A DNA stretch of 49,443 nucleotides, from assembly GCA_018969905.1 (NCBI GenBank), contig JAGWXK010000006.1, forward strand, positions 1 to 49,443, in the 5' to 3' direction. Under the pieces are notes generated by a model. It was not told the DNA's origin and made no database searches. It was given only the letters and a program-made list of their open reading frames with translations. The DNA comes from Bdellovibrionales bacterium (GTDB taxonomy: Bacteria > Bdellovibrionota > UBA1018 > CAIMNF01). Positions 38,656 to 46,832 of this stretch are shown piece by piece (position 1 is the first letter of the stretch; each line of letters starts with the position of its first letter). A program made the translations under genes and the position numbers.

Positions 38656-38674
38656 ATGTTATCATCGTTAACAT
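38656..38674. promoter_or_regulatory. Predicted TetR operator, copy 2
   Basis: ATGTTATCATCGTTAACAT is an imperfect palindrome in the 57-bp space between the divergent exporter operon and the TetR gene. It is the only such site here. It matches copy 1 at 29374-29392 at 16 of 19 positions when reverse-complemented. A weaker related sequence lies inside the TetR gene near 38700. Confidence 0.6.
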
Positions 38675-38686
38675 TAGAGGGAATCC

Positions 38687-39490
38687 ATGTCTCCAAAAAA
38701 TGTAAACGGTGTTAATATGCGGAAATCACGAAGTTCTTTCAAGAAACCACTGAAGAAGAATCCGAGGAAGGCAGACGCTTATCACCACGGAGACCTGAAG
38801 CAGGGACTCTTGAAGGCGGCACTCAGGCACCTTGAGGCCTCCGGGCCCGAAACCCTTTCATTGCGGGAGTTGGCGCAGGAGTTGGGAGTGAGTCAGGCCG
38901 CGCCTTACCGGCATTTCAAGGATCGGGATGCGCTGATTGCGGCGATCAGCCAGGAAGGCTTTGAAATCAAGTATCAAAAAATGCGAGAGGCGATGCTCGC
39001 GACGATGGATCGTCCGGTCGAAATGTTCCATGCTTGTGCTCGTGCCTACCTTGATATGGCGCTCGAACATCCGCAGCATTTCAGGCTGATGATGAGTGGA
39101 ACCGTATGCCCGGATGAGGATCGCCCTGATCTGATGATTGCCGCCTGTAGGAGCTTTGTGCTCCTTAAGATCATGATCCAGCGGTGCCAGCGCGCGGGAG
39201 TGATTGCAGCAGGAGATCCAAACCACCGGGCCCTGCAATGCTGGGCTTTGGTGCACGGGTTTGCTTCTCTTTATAGTGCAGGACGATTGGAATGGACCGG
39301 CATCCATCGCGAGAACGCAGCAGCGGCGTTTGATTTGATGATCGAGCAGGTGCGCGCGGGAATCGGAAACGCTCCTTTGCCCTCCAAATTAGAGTTCGTC
39401 CCATTCGTGGAGGGGGAGTCGGCGAAGCGTGTTCAGCTGATGGAGGTGTTGGAACAGCAACTCCTGGGGGAAACGCCCGAGTTTCGGTGA
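38687..39490 (+). CDS. TetR/AcrR-family repressor of the exporter operon
   Basis: A 267-aa TetR-family protein. After a basic 30-residue leader comes the HTH (DLKQGLLKAALRHLEASGPE, LSLRELAQELGVSQAAPYRHFKDRDALIAAI), then a ligand-binding helical domain with LMMSGTVCPDEDRPDL and HRALQCWALVHGFASLY, matching the TetR_C_13/WHG-type ligand domain. It is divergent from the RND-LolA operon with an operator in between, so it should repress that operon and probably itself. The ligand is unknown; the match with the site at 29374 suggests a second target. Confidence 0.9.
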   Translation: MSPKNVNGVNMRKSRSSFKKPLKKNPRKADAYHHGDLKQGLLKAALRHLEASGPETLSLRELAQELGVSQAAPYRHFKDRDALIAAISQEGFEIKYQKMREAMLATMDRPVEMFHACARAYLDMALEHPQHFRLMMSGTVCPDEDRPDLMIAACRSFVLLKIMIQRCQRAGVIAAGDPNHRALQCWALVHGFASLYSAGRLEWTGIHRENAAAAFDLMIEQVRAGIGNAPLPSKLEFVPFVEGESAKRVQLMEVLEQQLLGETPEFR

Positions 39491-39583
39491 AAGCGTTTTT
39501 GCAAGGATGTGCAACCCAATGGTTCGTCTGTAGGGGCTTAAGCAGTTTACTTGGGGGGATTGATGCAATTATTTAAAATATTT

Positions 39584-39622
39584 GATTGTATATGCAAATA
39601 ATGTAAGATTGCATATGCAATC
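39584..39622. promoter_or_regulatory. Two MarR-type operators
   Basis: GATTGCATATGCAATC (39607-39622) is a perfect 16-bp palindrome, and GATTGTATATGCAAAT (39584-39599) is a near copy 23 bp upstream. A third weaker site, ATTGATGCAATTA, occurs near 39560. The downstream palindrome overlaps the ribosome site region of the oxidoreductase gene. The MarR gene follows in the same operon. Confidence 0.65.
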
Positions 39623-39634
39623 AAGGAGAAAAAA

Positions 39635-40213
39635 ATGAAAGTGCTGTATCTCGTATTTCACCCCGATCTATCAAAATCAAAAGTCAATTCAGCCTGGACT
39701 CAAGCCGCCCATGAGGCTGGTTTCACCGTGAAGGACATGTACGCGCTCTATCCAAACTTCAAGTTTGATGTGGAAAGAGAGCAGAGAGATTTACTTGATC
39801 ATGATCGTATTGTTCTTCAATTCCCATTCTACTGGTATAGTTCTCCGGCACTGCTAAAGCAGTGGCTCGATGATGTTTTAACCTTTGGCTTTGCTTATGG
39901 TCCCAAAGAAATGCTCAAGCTTGCTGGTAAAGATATCGTTCTTTCCGTTTCGGTCGGCGGCCCACAGGATTCGTATGTTCCTGGTGGCTATAATAACTTT
40001 ACCGTTCCTGAACTCCTTAGGCCTTTTCAGCAGACGGCTTTTTTATGTCGATTGAATTACTGCACGCCCTTCTGGATGCATGGATCTGTCATTGCAACCC
40101 AAGAAATGGCGAAAGAGTATGGTAGAAAGATGGTTCAGCATTTAACAGATCCAAGTATTTCCGATATTTGGATTGTACAGAAAAGAATCTTTAAATCGAT
40201 GGGGATCAGTTGA
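39635..40213 (+). CDS. NAD(P)H-dependent flavodoxin-fold oxidoreductase
   Basis: A 192-aa quinone or azo-compound reductase of the NQO1/KefF/YwrO group. The N terminus MKVLYLVFHPDLSKSKVN is the FMN/FAD phosphate-binding loop, FPFYWYSSPALLKQWLDDVL is the family signature, and SVSVGGPQDSYVPGGYNN follows. It reduces quinones by two electrons, protecting against redox cycling. AAGGAG lies seven bases before the ATG. It is coupled to the MarR regulator, whose TTG overlaps its stop, and both sit behind palindromic operators. Confidence 0.9.
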   Translation: MKVLYLVFHPDLSKSKVNSAWTQAAHEAGFTVKDMYALYPNFKFDVEREQRDLLDHDRIVLQFPFYWYSSPALLKQWLDDVLTFGFAYGPKEMLKLAGKDIVLSVSVGGPQDSYVPGGYNNFTVPELLRPFQQTAFLCRLNYCTPFWMHGSVIATQEMAKEYGRKMVQHLTDPSISDIWIVQKRIFKSMGIS

Positions 40214-40635
40214 AACACAAGTTAAGCGCATATTTCAAAAATTGTTTATATTTTACTTCAGGGTCCCTTTTTCGAAGGATGGAGAGGATGGCGAGCTCCA
40301 TATTCTCGGAGATTGGAGTCGCACCAATCCATGCCTTTGTTTTAATGGCTCTCTCTGAAAGTAAAAGTCTGACTCCGTCAGAAATTGCCGGTGTGCTTGA
40401 GCTTGATCGATCGACTGTGACGAGGCATCTTGATGTCCTTCAAAAAAAGGGGTTTATTCACAAGGACAAAGAGGGAAAAATCGTCAATGTGACCTTGACG
40501 AAACCGGGCAAGGCACTGCTGTCAAAAATTGAGAAGGCCTGGGATGATCTTTATAAGAAGTACTGCAAAGAGTGGGGCAAATCCGAGTCAGATGGAATTA
40601 ACAATCAGATCTATTCATTTCTTAAGCATGGGTAG
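40210..40635 (+). CDS. MarR-family regulator
   Basis: A 141-aa MarR protein. It starts at TTG overlapping the oxidoreductase stop (TTGA). The winged helix reads LTPSEIAGVLELDRSTVTRHLDVLQKKGFIHKDKEGKIVNVTLTKPG. The N-terminal dimer helix contains two cysteines (NCLYF and, later, KKYCKEW) that could sense quinones or oxidants. It probably represses its own operon by binding the palindromes at 39584-39622. Confidence 0.88.
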   Translation: MKHKLSAYFKNCLYFTSGSLFRRMERMASSIFSEIGVAPIHAFVLMALSESKSLTPSEIAGVLELDRSTVTRHLDVLQKKGFIHKDKEGKIVNVTLTKPGKALLSKIEKAWDDLYKKYCKEWGKSESDGINNQIYSFLKHG

Positions 40636-40867
40636 ATCTTTTTGAAACAATTCCAGATAGAATTCATTTTCTGGGCCCCGCTGCCTGCAGATCCCACGGA
40701 TCTCAATTCCTGACTGACTGCCTGGTGTGATTTGGTGAAAACCCCTGGGTGAGATTGTGAAAAGTGGGGCGGCAGTTCAGATGAAATCGGCGAGCGTCAA
40801 TCATGAGAAGGCAATCGTGGCGTCCGTTGAAGACACTGTGACTTGAATCGGACAACTGTGAAAGGTT

Positions 40868-41578
40868 TCAGACGCCACCGGTTTTCCTTCGATTCGAATC
40901 AAACCGCATTTGCAGAAGCTCGACGACCAAAGCAAATCCCATGGGCAGATAGATGTATCCCTTTTCAACTTCTTTGCCCATGCCCTCCAAAAACAGGGTC
41001 ACCCCGATGGTCACCAGAAATGAAAGTGCCAGAATCTTAAGGGCGGGATTTTGATTCACAAAATTCGCAACTGTGGTTGCAAACGCGAGCACCACCAGGA
41101 AAGACAAAACGACCGCCGTGATGATCACCCACAAATGCTCGGTAAGGCCAACGGCGGTTATCACGGAGTCGATCGAAAACACCATGTCAATCAACACCAA
41201 TTGGACAATCGCAGAAACGAAACTGATTTTTTTTGAACCGGCACCTTGCGTTTCCGCCAAAGGACTCTCGACCGTGTGATGGATCTCTTTCACCGCTTTG
41301 AAGAGCAAAAACGCACCACCTGAAAGCAGAATCAGGTTCTTGTACGAAAACTGCCCAAAAACGGGCTCTGTCATTTTTACCAACGATGCCGCACCCATGA
41401 CCAGGAGGAGTCGGAACATCAGGGCCAAAAACAATGCAAGCTTTCTCGCTTTTTCCTGTTCGTTTGATTTCAAACGGCCCGTGACAATCGAAATCAACAG
41501 AATGTTATCTATTCCGAGCACAAGCTCAAGACCGATCAATAAGCCGAGGGTCATGAAATCACTTAAATTTACTTCCAT
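40868..41578 (-). CDS. TerC-family membrane protein
   Basis: A 236-aa protein with seven hydrophobic segments. The TerC motifs LGLLIGLELVLGIDNILLIS near residue 12 and FVSAIVQLVLIDMVFSIDSVIT near residue 124 contain the paired acidic/asparagine residues shared by TerC and related metal (Mn or Ca) exporters. TerC proteins are linked to tellurite resistance and to metal export loading secreted enzymes. It stands alone here, with no terD-type partner. Confidence 0.88.
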   Translation of the reverse strand: MEVNLSDFMTLGLLIGLELVLGIDNILLISIVTGRLKSNEQEKARKLALFLALMFRLLLVMGAASLVKMTEPVFGQFSYKNLILLSGGAFLLFKAVKEIHHTVESPLAETQGAGSKKISFVSAIVQLVLIDMVFSIDSVITAVGLTEHLWVIITAVVLSFLVVLAFATTVANFVNQNPALKILALSFLVTIGVTLFLEGMGKEVEKGYIYLPMGFALVVELLQMRFDSNRRKTGGV

Positions 41579-41921
41579 TGTGAGATCCTATCAGAAGTCA
41601 AAAGGGAAGGGTCATCGGAAAAATAGAATGGTTCAATTCAAAGAATGAAATTCATTCAACTTTCTTTTTTGAATCATAGATGGGGAGTTTATTGCGTAAG
41701 TTTTAAACTGAAAATCAGAGGGCATTCATAATGCTTTCAATTCACGTACTTTCTCTGCAAGAACCCCGACCACTGGAGACGGAAAGTCGCCAAGCGCGGC
41801 CGCGATGCTCTCCTAGTACCAAAGGATTTTCGAAGGGGTAGCGTTGAAGCGCATCCAGGTGCTTGGTCCGTGGAAATTAGGCTTGATGGATTAATGGCTC
41901 CGGCCTAGGGTGGGATCCATC
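41579..41921. other. Intergenic stretch with a small hairpin and a 23S-like fragment
   Basis: A 343-bp gap without a gene. A perfect GAATGA-AAT-TCATTC hairpin lies at 41643-41657. Bases 41806-41865 resemble degenerate 23S rRNA sarcin-ricin and 3' end sequence (CCTAGTACCAAAGGA, then GGTAGCGTTGAAGCGCATCC), but the match is weak. The ribosome site of the glyoxalase gene is at the end. Confidence 0.3.
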
Positions 41922-42317
41922 ATGCTTTCCTATTTGCACACGATGATTCGGGTTTTGGATTTGGAGAAGTCGATTAGGTTTTATACCGAGGGGCTTGGGT
42001 TTGAACTACTTTCCAAAACCGATTATCCGGAAGGGCGTTTTACAATTGCCTTTTTAAAGTCAAAGTCAGACCAGGGGGCGTCTGCCCCGAAGCTTGAGCT
42101 TACCTATAACTGGGATACAAAGGATTATCAAAAGGGCGAGAATTACGGCCATATGGCTTACCGGGTGGAATCGATCGATGAGGTTCGCGAGCTCCTCAAA
42201 TCAAAAGGCTATGACTTGAGCTGGGGTCCGGGGCTTACTCCCAATGGCAAAACCAAAATGGCTTTTGTAGATGATCCGGATGGTTTTGAGATCGAGTTGC
42301 TTGAGTATCGGGGGTAG
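41922..42317 (+). CDS. gloA: Lactoylglutathione lyase (glyoxalase I)
   Basis: A 131-aa single-domain glyoxalase I, starting at MLSYLHTMIRVLDLEKSI; the GTG four codons upstream is less likely. Metal ligands are His6 (LHTMIRV), Glu (KLELTYNW), His (NYGHMAYRV) and the terminal Glu (GFEIELLEY), as in Ni-type GloA. It isomerises the methylglyoxal-glutathione hemithioacetal to lactoylglutathione. Its need for glutathione fits the gshA in this window. Confidence 0.93.
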   Translation: MLSYLHTMIRVLDLEKSIRFYTEGLGFELLSKTDYPEGRFTIAFLKSKSDQGASAPKLELTYNWDTKDYQKGENYGHMAYRVESIDEVRELLKSKGYDLSWGPGLTPNGKTKMAFVDDPDGFEIELLEYRG

Positions 42318-42416
42318 GCGGGTAGGAAATCCCGGATCCATCGTTGGTAGTCACGGATTAGCTCTATCAAATCGCCATTTTGGATAGGCTTTTTGTAGTG
42401 CTTCCCAGTGTCGATT

Positions 42417-42797
42417 TCAATCCTCAGGATTGAGCGGAGTGACCGCTTTGCCTTCCAGGTGTTCGAGATCTCCAGAAAATGTATAGCCCCAGCGAACGCC
42501 CACGAGAGGTTTGATTTGATTCTTAGAGATTGATACTGGAAAGAGAAGGGCCTCCCAATCAAGCCTGTCTCTTTTGGGAGGGCCGATATTGAATCCTGGT
42601 CGCTGATCTCCCTCGGGAGCAGGCTTGTGGAAGAGGACCACCTGCACCCAGTTGTCCGCGCGTGGCTCTTGGGTCTCGAGAACCGGAAAATGTGAATTGG
42701 CACAAGGTAGGCTCTCGGCATTAGCAATGGATCGTACGGACCAGTCGGGATTTTTATTTCCCCACAGACGAAGAGAAAGAGTTTTGAACTTTCCTGT
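42417..42797 (-). pseudogene. 5'-truncated remnant of an unknown protein
   Basis: Only the last 76 codons (from MQVVLFHKPAPEGDQRP) appear in the ORF track, but the same frame stays open upstream for about 50 more codons of protein-like sequence (LRLWGNKNPDWSVRSIANAE, then HFPVLETQEPRADNWVQVVL) until a TAA near 42797. That extension has no ATG. It is probably the surviving 3' part of an exported or enzyme gene whose N terminus was lost. The family is not recognised. CTG or a nearby start cannot be excluded. Confidence 0.5.
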
Positions 42798-42876
42798 TTA
42801 GCTAGGCGCCTAATCTTTGACGCAAGGTTTGAGTCAGGATTAAAGGACCACTCTCATACTTCCGAAATGCAAATAG

Positions 42877-45699
42877 ATGAGGATGCTTTTTTTCATTTTT
42901 TTTCTCGTTTTCTTTGCCGGGCAAACGCCATCTTTTGCGGATCAAAATTGTGCAACTGCTCTTCGAGAGCTTTTTTCTCAGGAGATCTCGACCTCGGAGG
43001 CAAAGGAGTTTTTGAGTCTTCAGGCCAGACTCACGATTCATCGCTTGGCCTGGGTATATTTAAAGAAAAAGCAAAGTCTGGAGAGCGAGACCCCGAAGAA
43101 TATTGAAAGAGTGATTCTTCAGTTGCTTGAAGAAAAGTCGAAAAATAAAAACGCTGAATTCGTAAAAGCTCGGAATCTATTTCAGAGCCAACCCCTATCC
43201 AGAAACGCCCTCGCCGCGGTTGCTCCTTACCTGAAGGATATTTTACTCCATGAGTTTGATTCAGAAGACCGACCTTTTCTTTTGGATGAATCCGACGTTA
43301 AGTTGTTGAGCATCGCATCCAGTCTCGAGAGAAAAACGGAAAGCACTGGGCAGTATGATACCCGAATGCTCGATGAGGACTCGGCTCAGGGGGTTACGAA
43401 TTTCCTAAAACTCATCAATGCGTCTTATCGGGCCTCCATGGGGCCGGAGTTTTCGTCTATGGAGGTTGAAGTCAATTTAAAGGGCATTGAGAGAACGATA
43501 CAAGACATCAACGCCAAGATGATGAAAATTCTTGATCAGTTCAATGTCCCTCAAGAATGCACTCGGGGTGAAAAATGCCAATCCACGGTTTCAAATCTGC
43601 TCGCTCAAAATGAGGGTTTCAAATCGATCTTGATGGATGTGCTTCAGGAAAAACTTAGGCAAGAAAAAGATTTGATTGATAGTCTCCGTTTTAGGAAAGT
43701 ATGGCTTCGAGTATTTACCACTCCACCAAAAGTAAATTCAAATTCTTCTACGAGCGGGCAGGATGGGCAAGGGTGGAGCGCGATGCCAGAAAAATTGCAA
43801 CCCAAAACTGGAGAAACGAAAAATAGCAGTCTTCCCGATACTGGAGTGGTTCCTTTTGATCCCATTGCGACCCTAATCAAAGATAATCCGGTCCGAACAA
43901 AGGAGTTTCTATCCAATCTGCAGCCCGGATATGTTCGGTCCTGGGCAAAAGCCGTTGCCCAAAGTGAGAAGGTCTTCTCCTTTAACGGGAGATTGTACTC
44001 GAGAGACACAGGCAGAGCCTTGAGCGAAGCTGCATTTTTTGAGATGTTCCCGCCTGAAAAAAAACAATGGGTAAAGAGTAAAATTGCGAGCTGTGGTGCC
44101 CCCCTGCGACTTCTTGCGATGGCTGCGATTGGGAATAGAAGGGATGTTTTTGTTCATGGCGGACATTTATATGATGTAGGCTGCAATCAACTTGACCCAT
44201 CCGAACAAATTGCAAATAAAATAAGCAAAACCTTGGGTCAAAAGCGATCTAAAACGGACTACTCTGGGATGGAATCGGAATATTTGGTTGCGCGAGCAGA
44301 GGCGCTGATGAACGATAGCGCCTATTTTACTACGGTCGGGGTTGGTAACCAAGAGTTACGTTATGAGACCCTGTCTGGCAGGAGAATCAATCCAAATTTT
44401 AATCGGGCCAGTACGGTTAAGATTGATAGGAACAAATCGAATTATCTGAACAATCTTGATGATCACAGTTTGATTCGAGAATACTTCAGAATCAATCCGC
44501 CTACCTCGAGTCAGTGCCAACAATATACGGTCTTGGATAAGGAAAATGGCGTGATTCAGGTGTATCAGGCTTCGACCGGAGCCAGGCTTTATGAACAGAA
44601 TGTTTTAATTGGTGCTCAGGTGTCAGATGATAAAACCTACTGGGCGGGATACCAGGATGGGAATAAGGAGGGAAGCGGTACCACGGGCGCCGGGATTTTT
44701 ACGGTTCGTGATCCAAAAACCTTCAGTCAAGATGAGAAAAGTTATTATCAAAAAAACTACAACGGTAACCTGATCTCTTTTGGAGAAAGGGTGTTTGCTC
44801 TTCATCAGGTTCCAAATGGCATGGAGTATCGAAATGGTTTTTTTGATGACCCTCCATCTGGACGAAGGAAAACAGGCGGATGTGTGAACGTAAAAAAGCA
44901 GGATTTTGCAAAGGTCCAATCATTTTTGAAGCCAGGTTGTCAGCTTTTTGTTTTGCCTGAGACGGGCAAAGCCCGATTTAAAGTAGTAGATGGAAAAATC
45001 AATCTGGTTCAGTCAAAGGGTGTAAAACAAAGTGAGGTGGAGCGAATTGCTCTAAGTCAAGACCCCAAGGTTCCAACCCCGATCGAGGTTAAGATCACGA
45101 ATCGGGAGTATAAGAATTATCGCAGTTCTACATTTATGGACGCTATCCGGGATGAAAAGCCAAAGCTCATGAGTGCTCTCGGCGTTACGAACGAAGTGTA
45201 CAATCAACTCGCTCAGGTTGCCTTTGGAATCCTCGGTCAGGAGTCCGACTTTGGGAACAGCTTAAAATATAAAACTAAAGAGGAGCATCAGGGGCTGGTA
45301 ATTCTGGGGAAGATGAGAGAAAAAATCCTGGAGGGGGAGAATCCAATTACTGCAGAAGTGTTCAATACTTCAAGAGGTCTGACCCAAATTAAGATGCTTC
45401 CAGAAAAAGTGAACACGTATGATCCAAAAATCAAAAAGGAAACACTTGGGATTCCGAGGGATTCAGCGATCGCAACGATGTTTTACCTGGCTGAGGCGAG
45501 GAGAACGATTCTGAATTCAAAAGGCCCGAAGATTAAAGAATCCAATTGGATGGACTATATCCCATACGTCTACACAGGAAGAGTCAAAGCGTTAAGTGAT
45601 CCGAATCGTCCTGCCACACCTGATTTCAACGAGTATGTGCAGAATATGCGACGTTTTATGGATGGCGTAGAGATTCTGACTCTCCCTTCTAGCACCTAG
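42877..45699 (+). CDS. Exported L,D-transpeptidase-like/lytic transglycosylase-like fusion
   Basis: A 940-aa protein with a signal peptide (MLFFIFFLVFFAGQTPSFA, cleavage near residue 21). Residues 22-540 are helical and of unknown function, with several cysteine pairs. Residues about 545-700 resemble a YkuD L,D-transpeptidase: SSQCQQYTVLDKENGVIQVY, then His643 (ALHQVP) and TGGCVNV with Cys669, matching the H-x-x...S-x-G-C pattern although Ser/His-before-GC is replaced by Thr-Gly. Residues about 770-920 resemble a lytic transglycosylase: ILGQESDFG (Glu789) and SRGLTQIKM (834-838). It is therefore a two-activity peptidoglycan protein. It is unrelated to its neighbours. Confidence 0.7.
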   Translation: MRMLFFIFFLVFFAGQTPSFADQNCATALRELFSQEISTSEAKEFLSLQARLTIHRLAWVYLKKKQSLESETPKNIERVILQLLEEKSKNKNAEFVKARNLFQSQPLSRNALAAVAPYLKDILLHEFDSEDRPFLLDESDVKLLSIASSLERKTESTGQYDTRMLDEDSAQGVTNFLKLINASYRASMGPEFSSMEVEVNLKGIERTIQDINAKMMKILDQFNVPQECTRGEKCQSTVSNLLAQNEGFKSILMDVLQEKLRQEKDLIDSLRFRKVWLRVFTTPPKVNSNSSTSGQDGQGWSAMPEKLQPKTGETKNSSLPDTGVVPFDPIATLIKDNPVRTKEFLSNLQPGYVRSWAKAVAQSEKVFSFNGRLYSRDTGRALSEAAFFEMFPPEKKQWVKSKIASCGAPLRLLAMAAIGNRRDVFVHGGHLYDVGCNQLDPSEQIANKISKTLGQKRSKTDYSGMESEYLVARAEALMNDSAYFTTVGVGNQELRYETLSGRRINPNFNRASTVKIDRNKSNYLNNLDDHSLIREYFRINPPTSSQCQQYTVLDKENGVIQVYQASTGARLYEQNVLIGAQVSDDKTYWAGYQDGNKEGSGTTGAGIFTVRDPKTFSQDEKSYYQKNYNGNLISFGERVFALHQVPNGMEYRNGFFDDPPSGRRKTGGCVNVKKQDFAKVQSFLKPGCQLFVLPETGKARFKVVDGKINLVQSKGVKQSEVERIALSQDPKVPTPIEVKITNREYKNYRSSTFMDAIRDEKPKLMSALGVTNEVYNQLAQVAFGILGQESDFGNSLKYKTKEEHQGLVILGKMREKILEGENPITAEVFNTSRGLTQIKMLPEKVNTYDPKIKKETLGIPRDSAIATMFYLAEARRTILNSKGPKIKESNWMDYIPYVYTGRVKALSDPNRPATPDFNEYVQNMRRFMDGVEILTLPSST

Positions 45700-45714
45700 T
45701 CGCAGGAACCTGCA

Positions 45715-46689
45715 TCAAATCCTCCACCAGAAATCAAGATAGACAAGGTACCCCTCGCTTCCGAATTCCAGATTCGTAAAATCCCGGGCCTGTAACGTGA
45801 GTGCGGAATGAAAATGATCCCACACCCATTGATAAGACAAAAGCCCTCCCAGGGTTTCTTCTTGGATGTCGATATTTGGACCAAAAATGATCCGGTTCCA
45901 GCGATTTGTAATGTACCCGTAATTCACGCTGAACTCTGCCGAGGTTCTTCGCTGATACAGCTCTGACTCGCCGGTCGTAATCCGGAGCTGGTTGTAGGTC
46001 AGGAATTTTGAATTCGAAAACGTATCCCAATAAACTGAAAAAGATCCGATTGCCCGCTTGTAATCCAGGTTGTAGCGGGACTCTGCCCCAAAACTTATCC
46101 GAAAATCCTCGTTTTCAATCGCCTGCCATTTCAATTGGAGATTTGTTTCTCCGAGAATGTTCAAAAAGGGCTGCGTGCTGATCTGAAGGGTTTCGCCAAG
46201 CCCATAGCCGAGAAGCGCAAGACCCACAAAAAACTCGCCCGACTCAAGCGTGGCCGCCGTCTGACCGGTCAGGGCTCCGAGATAGACTTGGGGTTTGTAT
46301 TTTGAGGAAATGAATCTCTTGCCGTGGATCACTAGATCATGGCGGCCCTGACTCATTTGATCCTTTGATTTTTCAAAATCAGATAAGTCAATCGACTCGA
46401 CCGCATCATCGACCCGAATCAGGCCATTATTGGAGTGCGAACGAACACGGGCAAGGATGTGGGGGGATTCCGGGCTTCGAGAGGTAACCTCGGCATAGCC
46501 AAGGATCTCATTTTGTACTTGGTCCCGAATCAGCAGCAGGTCCCCTGGTTGAAACGATCCTTGCGCCGTTTCAGAGATGCTGATTTCGTTTGCGGATGGG
46601 ATCGAGCGGATGGTTCCGCGGGCAGGCTCGGCTCGTGCGTGCAAAGGATTCAAAAGCACAAAGAGAAGCACGAAAATTGCGGGTCGCAT
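45715..46689 (-). CDS. Outer-membrane protein with N-terminal beta domain
   Basis: A 324-aa protein with a signal peptide (AIFVLLFVLLNPLHARA, cleavage near residue 20). Residues 21-90 form a soluble beta domain (GTIRSIPSANEISISE, GDLLLIRDQ) resembling an OB/SH3-like insert; the rest alternates strands with aromatic residues (SYQWVWDHFHSALTLQ) and ends in ...VYLDFWWRI, consistent with an outer-membrane barrel. It is convergent with the fusion gene, with 15 bp between stops. No family recognised. Confidence 0.6.
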   Translation of the reverse strand: MRPAIFVLLFVLLNPLHARAEPARGTIRSIPSANEISISETAQGSFQPGDLLLIRDQVQNEILGYAEVTSRSPESPHILARVRSHSNNGLIRVDDAVESIDLSDFEKSKDQMSQGRHDLVIHGKRFISSKYKPQVYLGALTGQTAATLESGEFFVGLALLGYGLGETLQISTQPFLNILGETNLQLKWQAIENEDFRISFGAESRYNLDYKRAIGSFSVYWDTFSNSKFLTYNQLRITTGESELYQRRTSAEFSVNYGYITNRWNRIIFGPNIDIQEETLGGLLSYQWVWDHFHSALTLQARDFTNLEFGSEGYLVYLDFWWRI

Positions 46690-46800
46690 CGGAGGGCAGC
46701 CTATCGGGGGATGCTTTTGATGACAAGGGGGTAGGACTTGAAAGTCGGGTCTTTCGTCTTCTTTTTGGGCTCAAAAAACTTCAAGTGGAGGGTGGGATCG

Positions 46801-46832
46801 TGCTATGATCCCGAAACAATAGGAGACCCAAA
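46801..46832 (+). promoter_or_regulatory. Extended -10 promoter and ribosome site of the lemA operon
   Basis: TGCTATGAT (46801-46809) is an extended -10, and AGGAGA precedes the lemA ATG by eight bases. No -35 box is seen at the usual spacing. Confidence 0.45.

Noticed and set aside
42209-42727. 172-aa leftward ORF beside gloA
   Set aside because: Its C-terminal part is antisense to gloA and the rest is another frame of the truncated remnant, which has better protein-like sequence.
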